In this document: positions 1-9,130 of the stretch, piece after piece
Numbering within the stretch: position 1 is the first letter of the stretch
Layout of the letters: the number at the start of each line of letters is the position of its first letter
NCBI RefSeq assembly: GCF_000328475.2
Contig: NC_026496.1
Coordinates: forward strand, 124,001-188,000
DNA: 64,000 nucleotides
Origin: Mycosarcoma maydis
Lineage: Eukaryota > Basidiomycota > Ustilaginomycetes > Ustilaginales
Direction: 5' to 3'
Notes under the pieces: model-generated
What the model was told of the DNA's origin: nothing
Database searches by the model: none
Seen by the model: only the letters and a program-made list of their open reading frames with translations
Position numbers and translations under genes: made by a program

Positions 1-27
1 CTCGACCCGGAATACCAGGTCGATCCC

Positions 28-2964
28 ATGGCTGCAACCGCTCGCCCTAGACATTGCAAGCTGGATACCTCGGTCTTGGAAGAGTACGGCGTACCTGTCG
101 AGTACACATCGTTCGAGGACTGGTGGCGCCCATACCTTGCCGAGCTTCACCAGCTCGAGCTGGAGGAACAAGCACGCTTGGCGGCAGTGGCTGAAGCAAA
201 GCGTCAAAAGGAAGAGGAAGAACGCAAGATGCGAGAAGCCGAGCAAGAAGTTGAGCGACAACGCCAGCTGGAAGAGGAGGCGCGCATCGCTGCAGAGCAG
301 GCAGAAGCGCGCCAGAAAGTACAGCAAGAAGCAGAAGAGCAAGCTCGCAAGGACAAAGGAGCGGAAAAGGTAGAGAGTAGCCAGGGGGCTCAAGTGCATG
401 GTGAGGCCTCAAGCGATCCCGTACCCTCTTCTACTACACCGGCATCCTTGGAAGGAGGAGAAACTTCGAACGATGCAGACCACCTACCGGGCTCACCTCA
501 TCCCTCTTTCAACTCTCTCCAAGCGCGGCCCACTCCGCCCGCCACGTCCGGGCTGCCCTCGCCCACCAGCTCACGTCCTCCCTCCTCAATCAAGAGCGGC
601 CATCGGCCCGACACACCTCCTCCACCGAGCACCAAAGACGCCGTTCCCTCAGCTCAGTCTGCTGTCGAGATCCTCGCCACAGACGCCACGCCGACCGGAT
701 CCGTCATCAATGACAGCCCGCTCAACCTGGCTGCTGCGCGCGAAAGGCAGCGTCTTGGCTCCAGCTTGCCGCAGCGATCGCTGAGTGCTAGCAGCGCAGC
801 TCGTCTGACGTCGTTGACCGACGAGAGCACCATGTTTGGCGGTACTGCTCGCAAGTCCAGTCTGTCGGGGCCGACTTATCTCGATACGACGTCGCGTCAA
901 TCCAGGTACGACTCGGATGATGATGATGGATATGGCCAGCCTTCGCCTCGCAACCATCAGGTTTCATTTGCAAGCACGGCAGAACCGGGCTCGCCGACGC
1001 CGACTGGGCGTGCTGACGTCGATGGCAGTGCCGTGCCTGCGGGTGCAGTGACAGGCTCTGTCGCATCACTCGCTTCATCGATCCCTTCACGTCCATCTAC
1101 CGAGAATCAACGTAGCGTATCCGCGAGCGACGCCGTGGCTTCGGCTGCCGCGTTCAGCGCTCGACCCCAACTGTATCATCGCCCGTCGTTCGATCAGCTA
1201 CAGGACGTACGCGATCGCGAAGCCTACGCACGTCTACATCGTCGCGACTTCAATTTCAGCATTAAAGTCGGCGACCCGCAACGCATCGGCGACCCCATCT
1301 CCGCCCATACCGTCTACACAGTGCGCACCACCACCGACTGCCCGCACTTCCGCTCCTCACACTTTTCGTCCTTGCGTCGATACCGCGATTTCCGCTGGCT
1401 ACACGCCGCACTTGTCCAGAACAACCCGGGCATCATCGTCCCTCCGGTACCTGAAAAGGTCTCGATCGGTCGATTTGCAGCCGAACTTGTCGAGGCTAGA
1501 CGCGTCGGCCTCGAGACGTGTATCAACAAAATTGCCAATCATCCGCTGCTGCAGCAGGATGACGATTTCCGGTTGTTTTTGGAGTCGGAAAATTTCGGCG
1601 CTGACGTCAAAGCACGGGATATGGTCAAGGGACCAATCGTGACGCCGGAACAAAAAACGTACAAGAGCTGGGGTAGTGTCCTGTTGGGGAGTGTGGTTCC
1701 TTCGACGTCGTCGCTCTCGTCCGGTGCGCTGAGCGCATACAGCTTTGAGGAGACGGACGAGTGGTTCAACGAGCAACGCGTCTACCTTGATTCGCTCGAG
1801 TCGGCGCTCAAGGGGATGGTCAAGAGTGTGTCTGCGCTCAGTAATCAACGCAAGCAAATGGTGCAGGCTACGCACGATCTGGCGCAGGTGTTGACCACCT
1901 TGTCCGGATCAAGTCTCTCGCGATCGCTCAGCACGTGCTTTGCCGGCTTGGCCGAGGTAAAGCGAAGAGCGATCGAGTTGGAGGACATGCAGGCCGAGGC
2001 GGATGTGAGACAACTGGGAACGACCATGTACGAGTACGAGCGTGTAGTGGGCAGTGTTCGCAAGGCTTTTACTGTTCGGACTGAAATCTGGGCCAAATCA
2101 GCGCGTTGTGCCGACGAACTGCGAAGGACTAGGGCTAGATTCGAAAAGTACAAACAGACCAACCCGTCCGCTGCAGGAGCGCAGTTCCAGAGCCTCTTGT
2201 CCGAGCTCACTGAAGCAGAGACAAAGGCGCTAAATGCAGAACGGCTCTTCCAGACAGTGTCGGAGAGGTGTAAGGATGAAATGGAGAGGTTGGACTTGGA
2301 AAGGGTGTTGGATTTCAAAAGGGTAGTGGGCGCATGGTTGGAGGGGATGATTCAGAGGCAGGAAGAAGTGGTGGAGGAGTGGGTAAGGTATGCAGGCCTT
2401 TTGGGTAGGCAGATGGGAGTCAAGATCTTGATCGACGAGGAGGAGTGCGAGAATGGAGAGCAACAGCAACAGCAACAGCAACCGGTGATGCCGGAATCGC
2501 TGTCGCCGGCTCCAGAGGTTGCTGAAGCGGTTCCAGCGGCGCGGGCTGTCGAGGCTGTAGCGGTTGTCGAGGTTAATCCAGCATCGGTGCAAGACGAGCA
2601 GACGACCGGTGCACATTCTGCTTCGATGCAAGCTGAGGCTGACACAGCGAGTTTGGAACCCAGCGTCGCTGAAACCAACACCATGTCGAATGACACGCAC
2701 GGCGTTTCTGGTCAACTCACTCCTCACGCTGCTGCAGCGGCTGATGTAGAGTCCAATGTCAAGCGCGTCGTTGGCGCCGACGCAGGCATTGAAGAAAACG
2801 CGTCGGACGACGTCACTGCGGCTGAACACGCGCAAAGTACCACAGCAACTGATGAGCCTCAGGAGCACAACGCCACACCGCCCAATGATCCTATCGAGAC
2901 CGTATCGACCCCACATGCAATCGGCGGACGTGGTGCAAACCAAGCACAAAGTGTAGATGACTGA
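28..2964 (+). CDS. Vps5-like PX-BAR sorting nexin (retromer), 5' end possibly outside window
   Basis: The protein is expected to bind phosphoinositides on endosomes and help form retromer tubules for endosome-to-Golgi retrieval. Residues about 35-115 are a charged Glu/Lys/Arg/Gln-rich coiled coil, and 115-390 are Ser/Pro-rich and probably disordered. A PX domain spans about 405-522, with RRYRDF at about 450, PPVPEK at about 472 and a final FLESENF. A BAR-type helical region spans about 573-810 (DEWFNEQRVYLDSLE, EYERVVGSVRKAF, DFKRVV), matching the Vps5/SNX1-2 pattern better than Vps17. The tail from about 811 is low complexity with a Gln run and is longer than usual for Vps5. The frame is open from base 1 to the ATG at 28 without a stop, so the real start may lie upstream. 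Family assignment is firm; the exact orthologue is inferred. Confidence 0.8.
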   Translation: MAATARPRHCKLDTSVLEEYGVPVEYTSFEDWWRPYLAELHQLELEEQARLAAVAEAKRQKEEEERKMREAEQEVERQRQLEEEARIAAEQAEARQKVQQEAEEQARKDKGAEKVESSQGAQVHGEASSDPVPSSTTPASLEGGETSNDADHLPGSPHPSFNSLQARPTPPATSGLPSPTSSRPPSSIKSGHRPDTPPPPSTKDAVPSAQSAVEILATDATPTGSVINDSPLNLAAARERQRLGSSLPQRSLSASSAARLTSLTDESTMFGGTARKSSLSGPTYLDTTSRQSRYDSDDDDGYGQPSPRNHQVSFASTAEPGSPTPTGRADVDGSAVPAGAVTGSVASLASSIPSRPSTENQRSVSASDAVASAAAFSARPQLYHRPSFDQLQDVRDREAYARLHRRDFNFSIKVGDPQRIGDPISAHTVYTVRTTTDCPHFRSSHFSSLRRYRDFRWLHAALVQNNPGIIVPPVPEKVSIGRFAAELVEARRVGLETCINKIANHPLLQQDDDFRLFLESENFGADVKARDMVKGPIVTPEQKTYKSWGSVLLGSVVPSTSSLSSGALSAYSFEETDEWFNEQRVYLDSLESALKGMVKSVSALSNQRKQMVQATHDLAQVLTTLSGSSLSRSLSTCFAGLAEVKRRAIELEDMQAEADVRQLGTTMYEYERVVGSVRKAFTVRTEIWAKSARCADELRRTRARFEKYKQTNPSAAGAQFQSLLSELTEAETKALNAERLFQTVSERCKDEMERLDLERVLDFKRVVGAWLEGMIQRQEEVVEEWVRYAGLLGRQMGVKILIDEEECENGEQQQQQQQPVMPESLSPAPEVAEAVPAARAVEAVAVVEVNPASVQDEQTTGAHSASMQAEADTASLEPSVAETNTMSNDTHGVSGQLTPHAAAAADVESNVKRVVGADAGIEENASDDVTAAEHAQSTTATDEPQEHNATPPNDPIETVSTPHAIGGRGANQAQSVDD

Positions 2965-3213
2965 GCACTCGTACATTCAAGAATCGCATCTTGATTTCTT
3001 CATCAAAGCGCGTGCTTCTTAAACTAGTCATGTTGGCGATAAAGTCTCGTGCGCTTAACTCGGCTGCGAGGATTCGTGTGCGCTTCTCACTGTTGCTCAG
3101 CGGATGTACCGCTCAACCATACACACACAGCACACTCATGTTCGCAGAACCACGCAGACATGGCACGGTAGACGAGGGTTGAGAGACGACAAGCGAATGT
3201 GGTGGCACTGGAT

Positions 3214-5733
3214 CTAGAGCCTACTGGCGGCGTCGTCGGTGATCTTGAGACGCAACGCTCTGCCGACGATGGCATACTTTTCGGCAGCCTCCTGGATCCT
3301 CTTTTGCGTGCTCTTTCCGGCACCGTGACCGGCATCGATCTCGACTCTGAGCAGCAATGGATTCGGGTTTGTGGCGAGCTTGTGCTGCATTTCGGCGATC
3401 AACTTGAACGAATGCGCGGGGACGACTCTGTCATCGTGGTCGGCACATGCGAGTACCGTGGTGGGATACACCTTGTTGGAATCGACGTTGTGTAGTGGCG
3501 AGTACTTGTAGACGTAGTCGAAGATGTGCGGGTCTTCGGACGGGTTACCGTAGTCGGCAGTCCAAGCTTTGCCGATGGTCCATGTGTGAAATTTGAGCAT
3601 ATCCATCACACCGACATCAGCGATGCCGGCGCCAATACCGTGTTCGGGCAGCTGCTGGTTGATGCAAGCTGCCACACCGAGTCCACCGTTAGATCCGCCA
3701 GACAGAATGATCTTTCCCTTGGCCGCGTATCCGCTCTCGTGCAGAAACTTGGCGGCAGACAACGCATCGTCAAAGACATTCTGCTTGTTCAGCAGTGTCC
3801 CAGCTTCGTGCCACTTGTCACCGTACTCGCCACCGCCGCGACAGTTGACAAACGCCAACACACCGTTGTATGACGAGATCCACGACATCATGGATGGCGA
3901 AAACACGGGCGTGATTGAGATGTTGAAGCCTCCGTAGAAGTACAGGATCGCCGGAGCGCTTCCGTCCTTCGTAACTGTCTTGGGGTGGGTCACAAACATG
4001 GGCACGCGCGTACCGTCTTTGGACTTGATAAACACTTGCTCCGACACAAAGTCGTCTGCCTTGATGCCGTCGACTTGCGTATCGTAGTATGCGACCTTCT
4101 TCACTTTGGTTGCATTTGGCTCCGAGTTGGTCTGCCAGTCCAAACGCACTACTTGACCCGGGTTGACAAACGAGCCAAACTTGACAAATGCATGATCATC
4201 CGTGTGTCGCGCAGCAATTTGCTCGATTGTACCCACCAGATGCGGTAGCAACCTCTCGACGCGCTTGCCCGACTCGAGCTCATACTGGTACAGCTCGTCC
4301 TTGACATCGCGCGAGTAGACGACGAGCAGCTTGTTGTTGTCGATCACTTGCACCGACGACAGCAGCGCTTCTTTTTCCTCGGCGATCACGTCGGTCAGCT
4401 CGACGTCTTGTCCGGTGAGCTCCCACACGTTGTCAGTCGGCTGCGCTTGCTTGGCTGGATCCAGGTCCACGGAGACGAGCCGGTAGTTGGGCGCATCCTT
4501 GTTGGTCATAAAGTAAAAGCGGTTGCCCTTGTTGGTCACGTAGTTGAGCACATACTTGAACGAGAGCGCCAGCGGTATCCATTTGAGTTGTTTCGAAGCA
4601 GAGAAGCCGTGGTCCTGCAATGGCAACACGTAGACACGCTCCTTGGAGTCGGTATCCTTGCTGTTGTAGAGCATGAGAAAATTGCCGTCGTGCGAAACGT
4701 TGGTGCTCCACATGGACTCGGGCACCTTGATATCCTTGCTGACCACCAACACGTCTTCCGACTGGTCAGTGCCGATACGGTGGTACCAGAGCTGGGCGTC
4801 CTTGTTGGCATCGGTTTCTGTACCCTTGTCCGATACTGAGGCGGAGGGGTACGTCTGGTAAAAGAGACCTTTATCGTCATGCGTAAAGGCAGCTCCTGAG
4901 AACTTGACGTGTTCTAGCCTGTCATTGAGACGCTCCTTGCCTCCCGTCGCATCGACGAATTTGGCCAGCTCGTCCTTGGAGAGCTTGATGGTGCCGTTGG
5001 AGTTGTAGTGAGCATCGTCGAGCTTGAATGGCTTGGATGTCTCCCTTATGAAAATCTCGACCCAGTCACTTCCGCTCTTGCTGATGCCGTAGGCAAGGTA
5101 TTTGCCCGAGTGCGAAAAAGTGGTGAAGCTGAGCGCTACAGTGCCATCAGCACTGAGTAGATTCGAGTCAAAGAAGATTTCGCCGATGGGGTCGCGTTGA
5201 TTTTTGCCTGCATTTGCGTCAACTTGCTGTTTAGTGGCCGAGTAAATGAGGGACTGCGGCGAGAGACCCGAGTTGAAGCTATAGTAGTATTTGCCATTGC
5301 CCTTGAGAGAAGGGCAGGAGAAGCGAGCAAAGTCAAAATTCTTTTCTATGCGAGACTTGAGGATGTCGAGATCAGGCTGACAGCCGTCTAGGTAGCTCTG
5401 GGTGAGCTTTGCCTGTGCATGAACCCAGTCCTTGGTCTCTTGCGACTGCGAGGGAGGCTGCTCGAGCCAGATGTATGGCTCGGGGACGGTGACAGAACCG
5501 TTGGCGGCCGACTTGTACGTCAAGGAAGCCTGATCGTCACGGCGAGCTTGAGGGTATGGATTAGGCTGAGTGGTCCAGCCGGGAGCATTTTGCACTGTCA
5601 TTGCGGTCGCGGTTGATGCGAAAGAGCGGTAAGAGTGGGCGCGTGCCTTGTTGGAGCAGGAGCGAAAAGAAGAGACCAGTGGCGATCTGTAGCTAGGATC
5701 GAGATACCTGAGCCGAGCGAATCTGCTCAACAT
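3214..5733 (-). CDS. Prolyl oligopeptidase (S9A serine peptidase)
   Basis: This enzyme cleaves short peptides after proline. The N-terminal part (YIWLEQP, then a beta-propeller region) is followed by an alpha/beta-hydrolase domain. The catalytic Ser lies in GGSNGG (codon at 3693-3691), the Asp in ADHDDRVVP and the His in DAGHGAG; all three are intact. The ATG at 5733 gives an Arg/Ser-rich, acid-poor start (MLSRFARLRY) that looks like a mitochondrial presequence. A second ATG at 5601 (MTVQNAPGW) starts a protein of 795 aa with the usual cytosolic-type N-terminus, still somewhat longer than the roughly 710 aa of animal enzymes. The open frame extends further to 5868, but that stretch does not look like protein. 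It ends 250 bp from the convergent sorting nexin gene. The family call is very sure; the start is not. Confidence 0.93.
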   Translation of the reverse strand: MLSRFARLRYLDPSYRSPLVSSFRSCSNKARAHSYRSFASTATAMTVQNAPGWTTQPNPYPQARRDDQASLTYKSAANGSVTVPEPYIWLEQPPSQSQETKDWVHAQAKLTQSYLDGCQPDLDILKSRIEKNFDFARFSCPSLKGNGKYYYSFNSGLSPQSLIYSATKQQVDANAGKNQRDPIGEIFFDSNLLSADGTVALSFTTFSHSGKYLAYGISKSGSDWVEIFIRETSKPFKLDDAHYNSNGTIKLSKDELAKFVDATGGKERLNDRLEHVKFSGAAFTHDDKGLFYQTYPSASVSDKGTETDANKDAQLWYHRIGTDQSEDVLVVSKDIKVPESMWSTNVSHDGNFLMLYNSKDTDSKERVYVLPLQDHGFSASKQLKWIPLALSFKYVLNYVTNKGNRFYFMTNKDAPNYRLVSVDLDPAKQAQPTDNVWELTGQDVELTDVIAEEKEALLSSVQVIDNNKLLVVYSRDVKDELYQYELESGKRVERLLPHLVGTIEQIAARHTDDHAFVKFGSFVNPGQVVRLDWQTNSEPNATKVKKVAYYDTQVDGIKADDFVSEQVFIKSKDGTRVPMFVTHPKTVTKDGSAPAILYFYGGFNISITPVFSPSMMSWISSYNGVLAFVNCRGGGEYGDKWHEAGTLLNKQNVFDDALSAAKFLHESGYAAKGKIILSGGSNGGLGVAACINQQLPEHGIGAGIADVGVMDMLKFHTWTIGKAWTADYGNPSEDPHIFDYVYKYSPLHNVDSNKVYPTTVLACADHDDRVVPAHSFKLIAEMQHKLATNPNPLLLRVEIDAGHGAGKSTQKRIQEAAEKYAIVGRALRLKITDDAASRL

Positions 5734-6250
5734 GAGGTGAGGAGAGACAAAAACAGCAGTGATGGTGGAAGGCAGGATAAAAGAGCGTCGCTGACAGAGA
5801 CTGAGTTGGTGGGTTAGAGTGAGAGGCAATCGTGAAATGACAGGTCGATCAAACGAATCAGGAAGCAATCACGAATCGTGAATCAAAGCATTCCAAGTTT
5901 GTGCGGATGAGCATGGCCCGCAGTGGCTCCGCAGTGGCCCAAGCGCGGGTACGCCTCGGAAAAAGGGTCCACAGCTGAGCACAGTCATGAGAAAGTACTC
6001 ACGACTTGCACTCACGACTCGTGACTGATGAACGATGTTAACTTAACTTATTTAATTTTTTTTTCTTAATCACGAATATTATAATCACGAATACCGCAAG
6101 GCAAGCCCCGACGCGTCACACACTCACCTCCCTCGGTTCGCCTTGCCGACGTTCGTGTGAGCTTCGTGCTTGTCGTCGTTGTTTGTGTCGACTACACCTC
6201 GAAGCCGCGCCTATATATTACCTACTCAGGTGGCAAAAAGACCAAAAGTT
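5734..6250. other. Intergenic: POP 5' flank with palindromic repeats
   Basis: No gene is seen. The stretch holds the upstream region of the minus-strand peptidase, a CACGAATCGTGAATC palindrome at 5870-5884, a poly-T run near 6056-6066 and two short CACGAATA motifs at about 6071-6092. The A-runs at 6235-6239 and 6244-6247 are the T-runs downstream of the minus-strand 5S gene. Confidence 0.6.
6235..6247 (-). terminator. Pol III T-run terminator of 5S rRNA gene
   Basis: Read on the minus strand, a T4 run and then a T5 run follow the 3' end of the 5S rRNA gene by 3 and 11 bases. Simple T-runs terminate RNA polymerase III. Confidence 0.6.
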
Positions 6251-6368
6251 AACTGCAGCACCTCGGATTCCCGCGTGGTCCCCCACCGCAGTACTGACGA
6301 GGCGACGACTTGCTTGACTGCGCAGATCGAACGGGATGCGGTATTTTCAAGTCTCTATGGCCGCAGAT
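6251..6368 (-). rRNA. 5S ribosomal RNA
   Basis: The minus strand of these 118 bases reads as a fungal 5S rRNA. It starts ATCTGCGGCCATAGAGAC, has CCGATCT-like CGATCTGCGCAGTCAAGC in the middle (the A-box/loop region), then GTACTGCGGTGGGGGACCAC, and ends GGTGCTGCAGTT. It is 116/118 identical without gaps to the second copy at 17322-17439 on the other strand (hand alignment). It is a stand-alone gene transcribed by Pol III from internal promoter elements, as in fungi with dispersed 5S genes. T-runs follow its 3' end. Confidence 0.92.
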
Positions 6369-7691
6369 AGTGAAACCTATGGAAGTGTGGATTACAAATT
6401 TCACGCCAAAGTGTGGCAAGTCACGTGAGCCTCTCTCACATAGCCACGAGCCACGAGTTGTTGTTATTCGTGTTTCATTGCTCATTTGTCACGGTGATGT
6501 CCGATGTGCAGTCTAAAACCCCTTGCTGCTTGCCTTCTCGGATCAACAAACACTCACTATAGGTTTGGTGTATCCGAGTGCATACATACGCTCAGTTGCA
6601 GGAGGTGACCTCGCTCGCTGTGGTGCGACGAGAACTGTTGGATCGAGCCAAGAGATCAGGAGCATGCATCGATTGCTCGCGCTGACACGGCCATACTACG
6701 CTCGCTAGCGTCAGATGGCCCAAACATAGCTGCAAATACTCACGAGTGTGACTACAAAAATTAGATACAGTGGTTTCTTTGCACACTCACTCACACTCGT
6801 GACTGCTTACGCTATTAAGTTATTCATCGTGAATAGTCACGAGCTTCGAGCTGTTGGCACCGCTTCGTGCTTGCAAAGAGCGCGTTGATCTATTTGTGTA
6901 TGTGTTTGTAGACAAACCAGTTGAGAAAAAAGGCGCGCCGAGACCCGAAACGAGGAGTTTGTCGTGAGTGTTGGTTTCGCGCGTAGCTCTCTCTCTGTAT
7001 GGTGATTGAGGCGCGTCGCATGCGTTTGGCTCGGCTTCCCGCCAAATTTCGCTTTTGGGATTGACTGGCTGGCAGACTCACGACTGGCAGCCAAAGCAGG
7101 CCGACACGCTTCTGCTGTCCGCCCGCCGACTTACATCTAAAGACCAACACTTTTTTTCCGAACAAATCACTCAATGTGAATGGCGATCGCGCAGATTCGT
7201 TCGGTCGCGCCGACTTACAGCCAACCAGGCAGGAGGCCAGTCACTCTCGACTTCGATTGATCACTGACGACTCACACTGTGAATGCAACTCGCCGAGATT
7301 CACGATTGACACCGAACCAGTTTAAAGTGCAAAGCAACCAACACACATACACACGCTCACTTTGCACACTTTTCTCCGTCCCGTTTTGCTCGTCGTCTTG
7401 TCTACTGACCGCACTCGACTTGGTGATCACCTGGACAACATCTTCGTCGGAACCTCCGCTGCTTCGAGACCCATACCAACAAGTTTCCTGCACAAATTTC
7501 TCTCGATCAGTCCTGCTTCGCGGTTTCGGAGTACCAGGCCGTTTGAAACTACCAACAATTGTCCGTCTTCCTTCTTAAAGTCACTTTCATCGGCATCGCA
7601 AGCATCAGACATCTACTCATTCACGCCATCGCGTCATCAAACTATCGGAGCACCCGTAATCGTATCGCTGCCTTTTGTTCTCAACGCAGAC
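6369..7691. other. Intergenic: long 5' flank of CDK1
   Basis: No convincing coding region is seen. Short open frames here have no recognisable domain. Many TCACGA/TCGTGA half-palindromes occur, for example near 6830-6840 and 7255-7305. The 3' part (about 7300-7690), rich in pyrimidines, is the likely promoter and 5' UTR of the kinase gene. Confidence 0.5.
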
Positions 7692-8810
7692 ATGGACAAG
7701 TATCAAAGGATCGAAAAGGTCGGCGAAGGTAAGCAATCCACGTTCGGACGCCAGACCAACCGTTGACTCCTCTTGTCCCGTACAATTTCGAAAACTAACA
7801 TACTCCTACTCCGCCACGGTCGCTCTTCGCCTGCCCTTGCGCCTCTACAGGAACATATGGTGTCGTATACAAGGCAAAGGACTTGACACCGGGTGCCAAC
7901 GGTCGTATCGTTGCGCTCAAAAAGATTCGTCTCGAGACAGAAGATGAGGGTGTCCCTTCCACAGCCATCCGCGAGATCTCATTACTCAAGGAACTCAGAG
8001 ATGACAACATCGTAAGGTGAGTGTGCCAATCGTATAGTCGCGTTACCATCCGAAATGGGCGAAATGGGCTGCATCGACGTGCCAACTGACAACCTGATCA
8101 CCTTGCTTATCTGCAGGCTGTTCGACATTGTTCACCAGGAAAGCAGGCTGTACCTCGTCTTTGAGTTCCTCGATCTTGACCTGCGCAAGTACATGGACCA
8201 TGTCTCGCGAAACCGCGGAGGCGACGGTATGGGTCCCGAAATCGTTCGCAAGTTCACCTATCAGCTCATTCGCGGTCTTTACTACTGCCACGCACACCGC
8301 ATCCTCCACCGCGACTTGAAGCCTCAGAACCTTCTTATCGACCGCGAAGGTAACCTCAAACTCGCCGACTTTGGTCTCGCCCGTGCCTTTGGTATCCCTC
8401 TCCGCACCTATACCCACGAAGTTGTAACGCTCTGGTACCGTGCGCCCGAAGTGCTGCTGGGCTCGCGACACTACAGCACCGCCATCGACATGTGGTCCGT
8501 CGGCTGCATCTTTGCCGAGATGACTTTGCGACATCCGCTCTTCCCAGGTGACTCCGAGATTGACCAGATCTTTAAAATCTTTCGCGCGCTCGGCACCCCC
8601 ACTGACGACGTTTGGCCGGGAGTACAGCAGCTGCCCGACTACAAGGATAGCTTCCCCAAGTGGGCCGGACGACCGCTGCGCGATGCTGTGCCTGGCCTCG
8701 ACGAGGCAGGCTTGGATCTGCTCGAGGGCATGCTCGTTTACGACCCCGCAGGAAGGACATCCGCCAAGCGCAGTCTTGTCCACCCGTACTTCAGGAGGCT
8801 CCTCACATGA
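7692..8810 (+). CDS. CDK1: Cyclin-dependent kinase 1 (PSTAIRE, Cdc2/Cdc28 type), three exons
   Basis: The main cell-cycle kinase, which partners B-type and G1 cyclins. Exons are 7692-7728, 7851-8016 and 8117-8810, giving 298 aa. Both introns have GTAAGC/GTGAGT donors and CAG acceptors and restore the frame. Seen in order: [13 protein letters not shown] at the start, the Gly loop GEGTYG with the inhibitory Thr14/Tyr15 pair, the cyclin-binding helix PSTAIRE in exon 2, HRDLKPQN as catalytic loop, DFG, and the T-loop ending [17 protein letters not shown] with the activating Thr. Length matches Cdc2 (about 297-300 aa). All kinase residues are intact. CDK1, rather than another CDK, is supported by the unaltered PSTAIRE and the size. 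Confidence 0.97.
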
Positions 8811-9130
8811 GCGCTCACCCTCGCAACGATTCACGCGTCCCGTGCGTCTTCACCCCTTCAGGTTGCATCTCCCAACCAAGTTTCCACCTTGCCATCAGTA
8901 CCGTCGTTGCTCCATCTCCTACCAACTCCCCGTCTCTTTCGTGCTGGCCTCGTCTCGCACCCTGCTGTACACTTTGTTCCCAACTCGATTCTCCTGCCCG
9001 TCAGAACCACTCTCGCTAATTCGTGCACCGTCTGACGTATAACTTGAAAGCAGTCAAAATTTTCTCGCATACCACAGCCTCTCTCACCATCGTGCGCTTA
9101 ATGCTCGCTCAGTCGTGAGTTGTATTGCAT
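8811..9130. other. Intergenic: convergent 3' flanks of CDK1 and GH18 gene
   Basis: This stretch between two convergent genes holds their 3' UTRs. It is pyrimidine-rich on the plus strand. No gene or clear repeat is seen. Confidence 0.5.
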
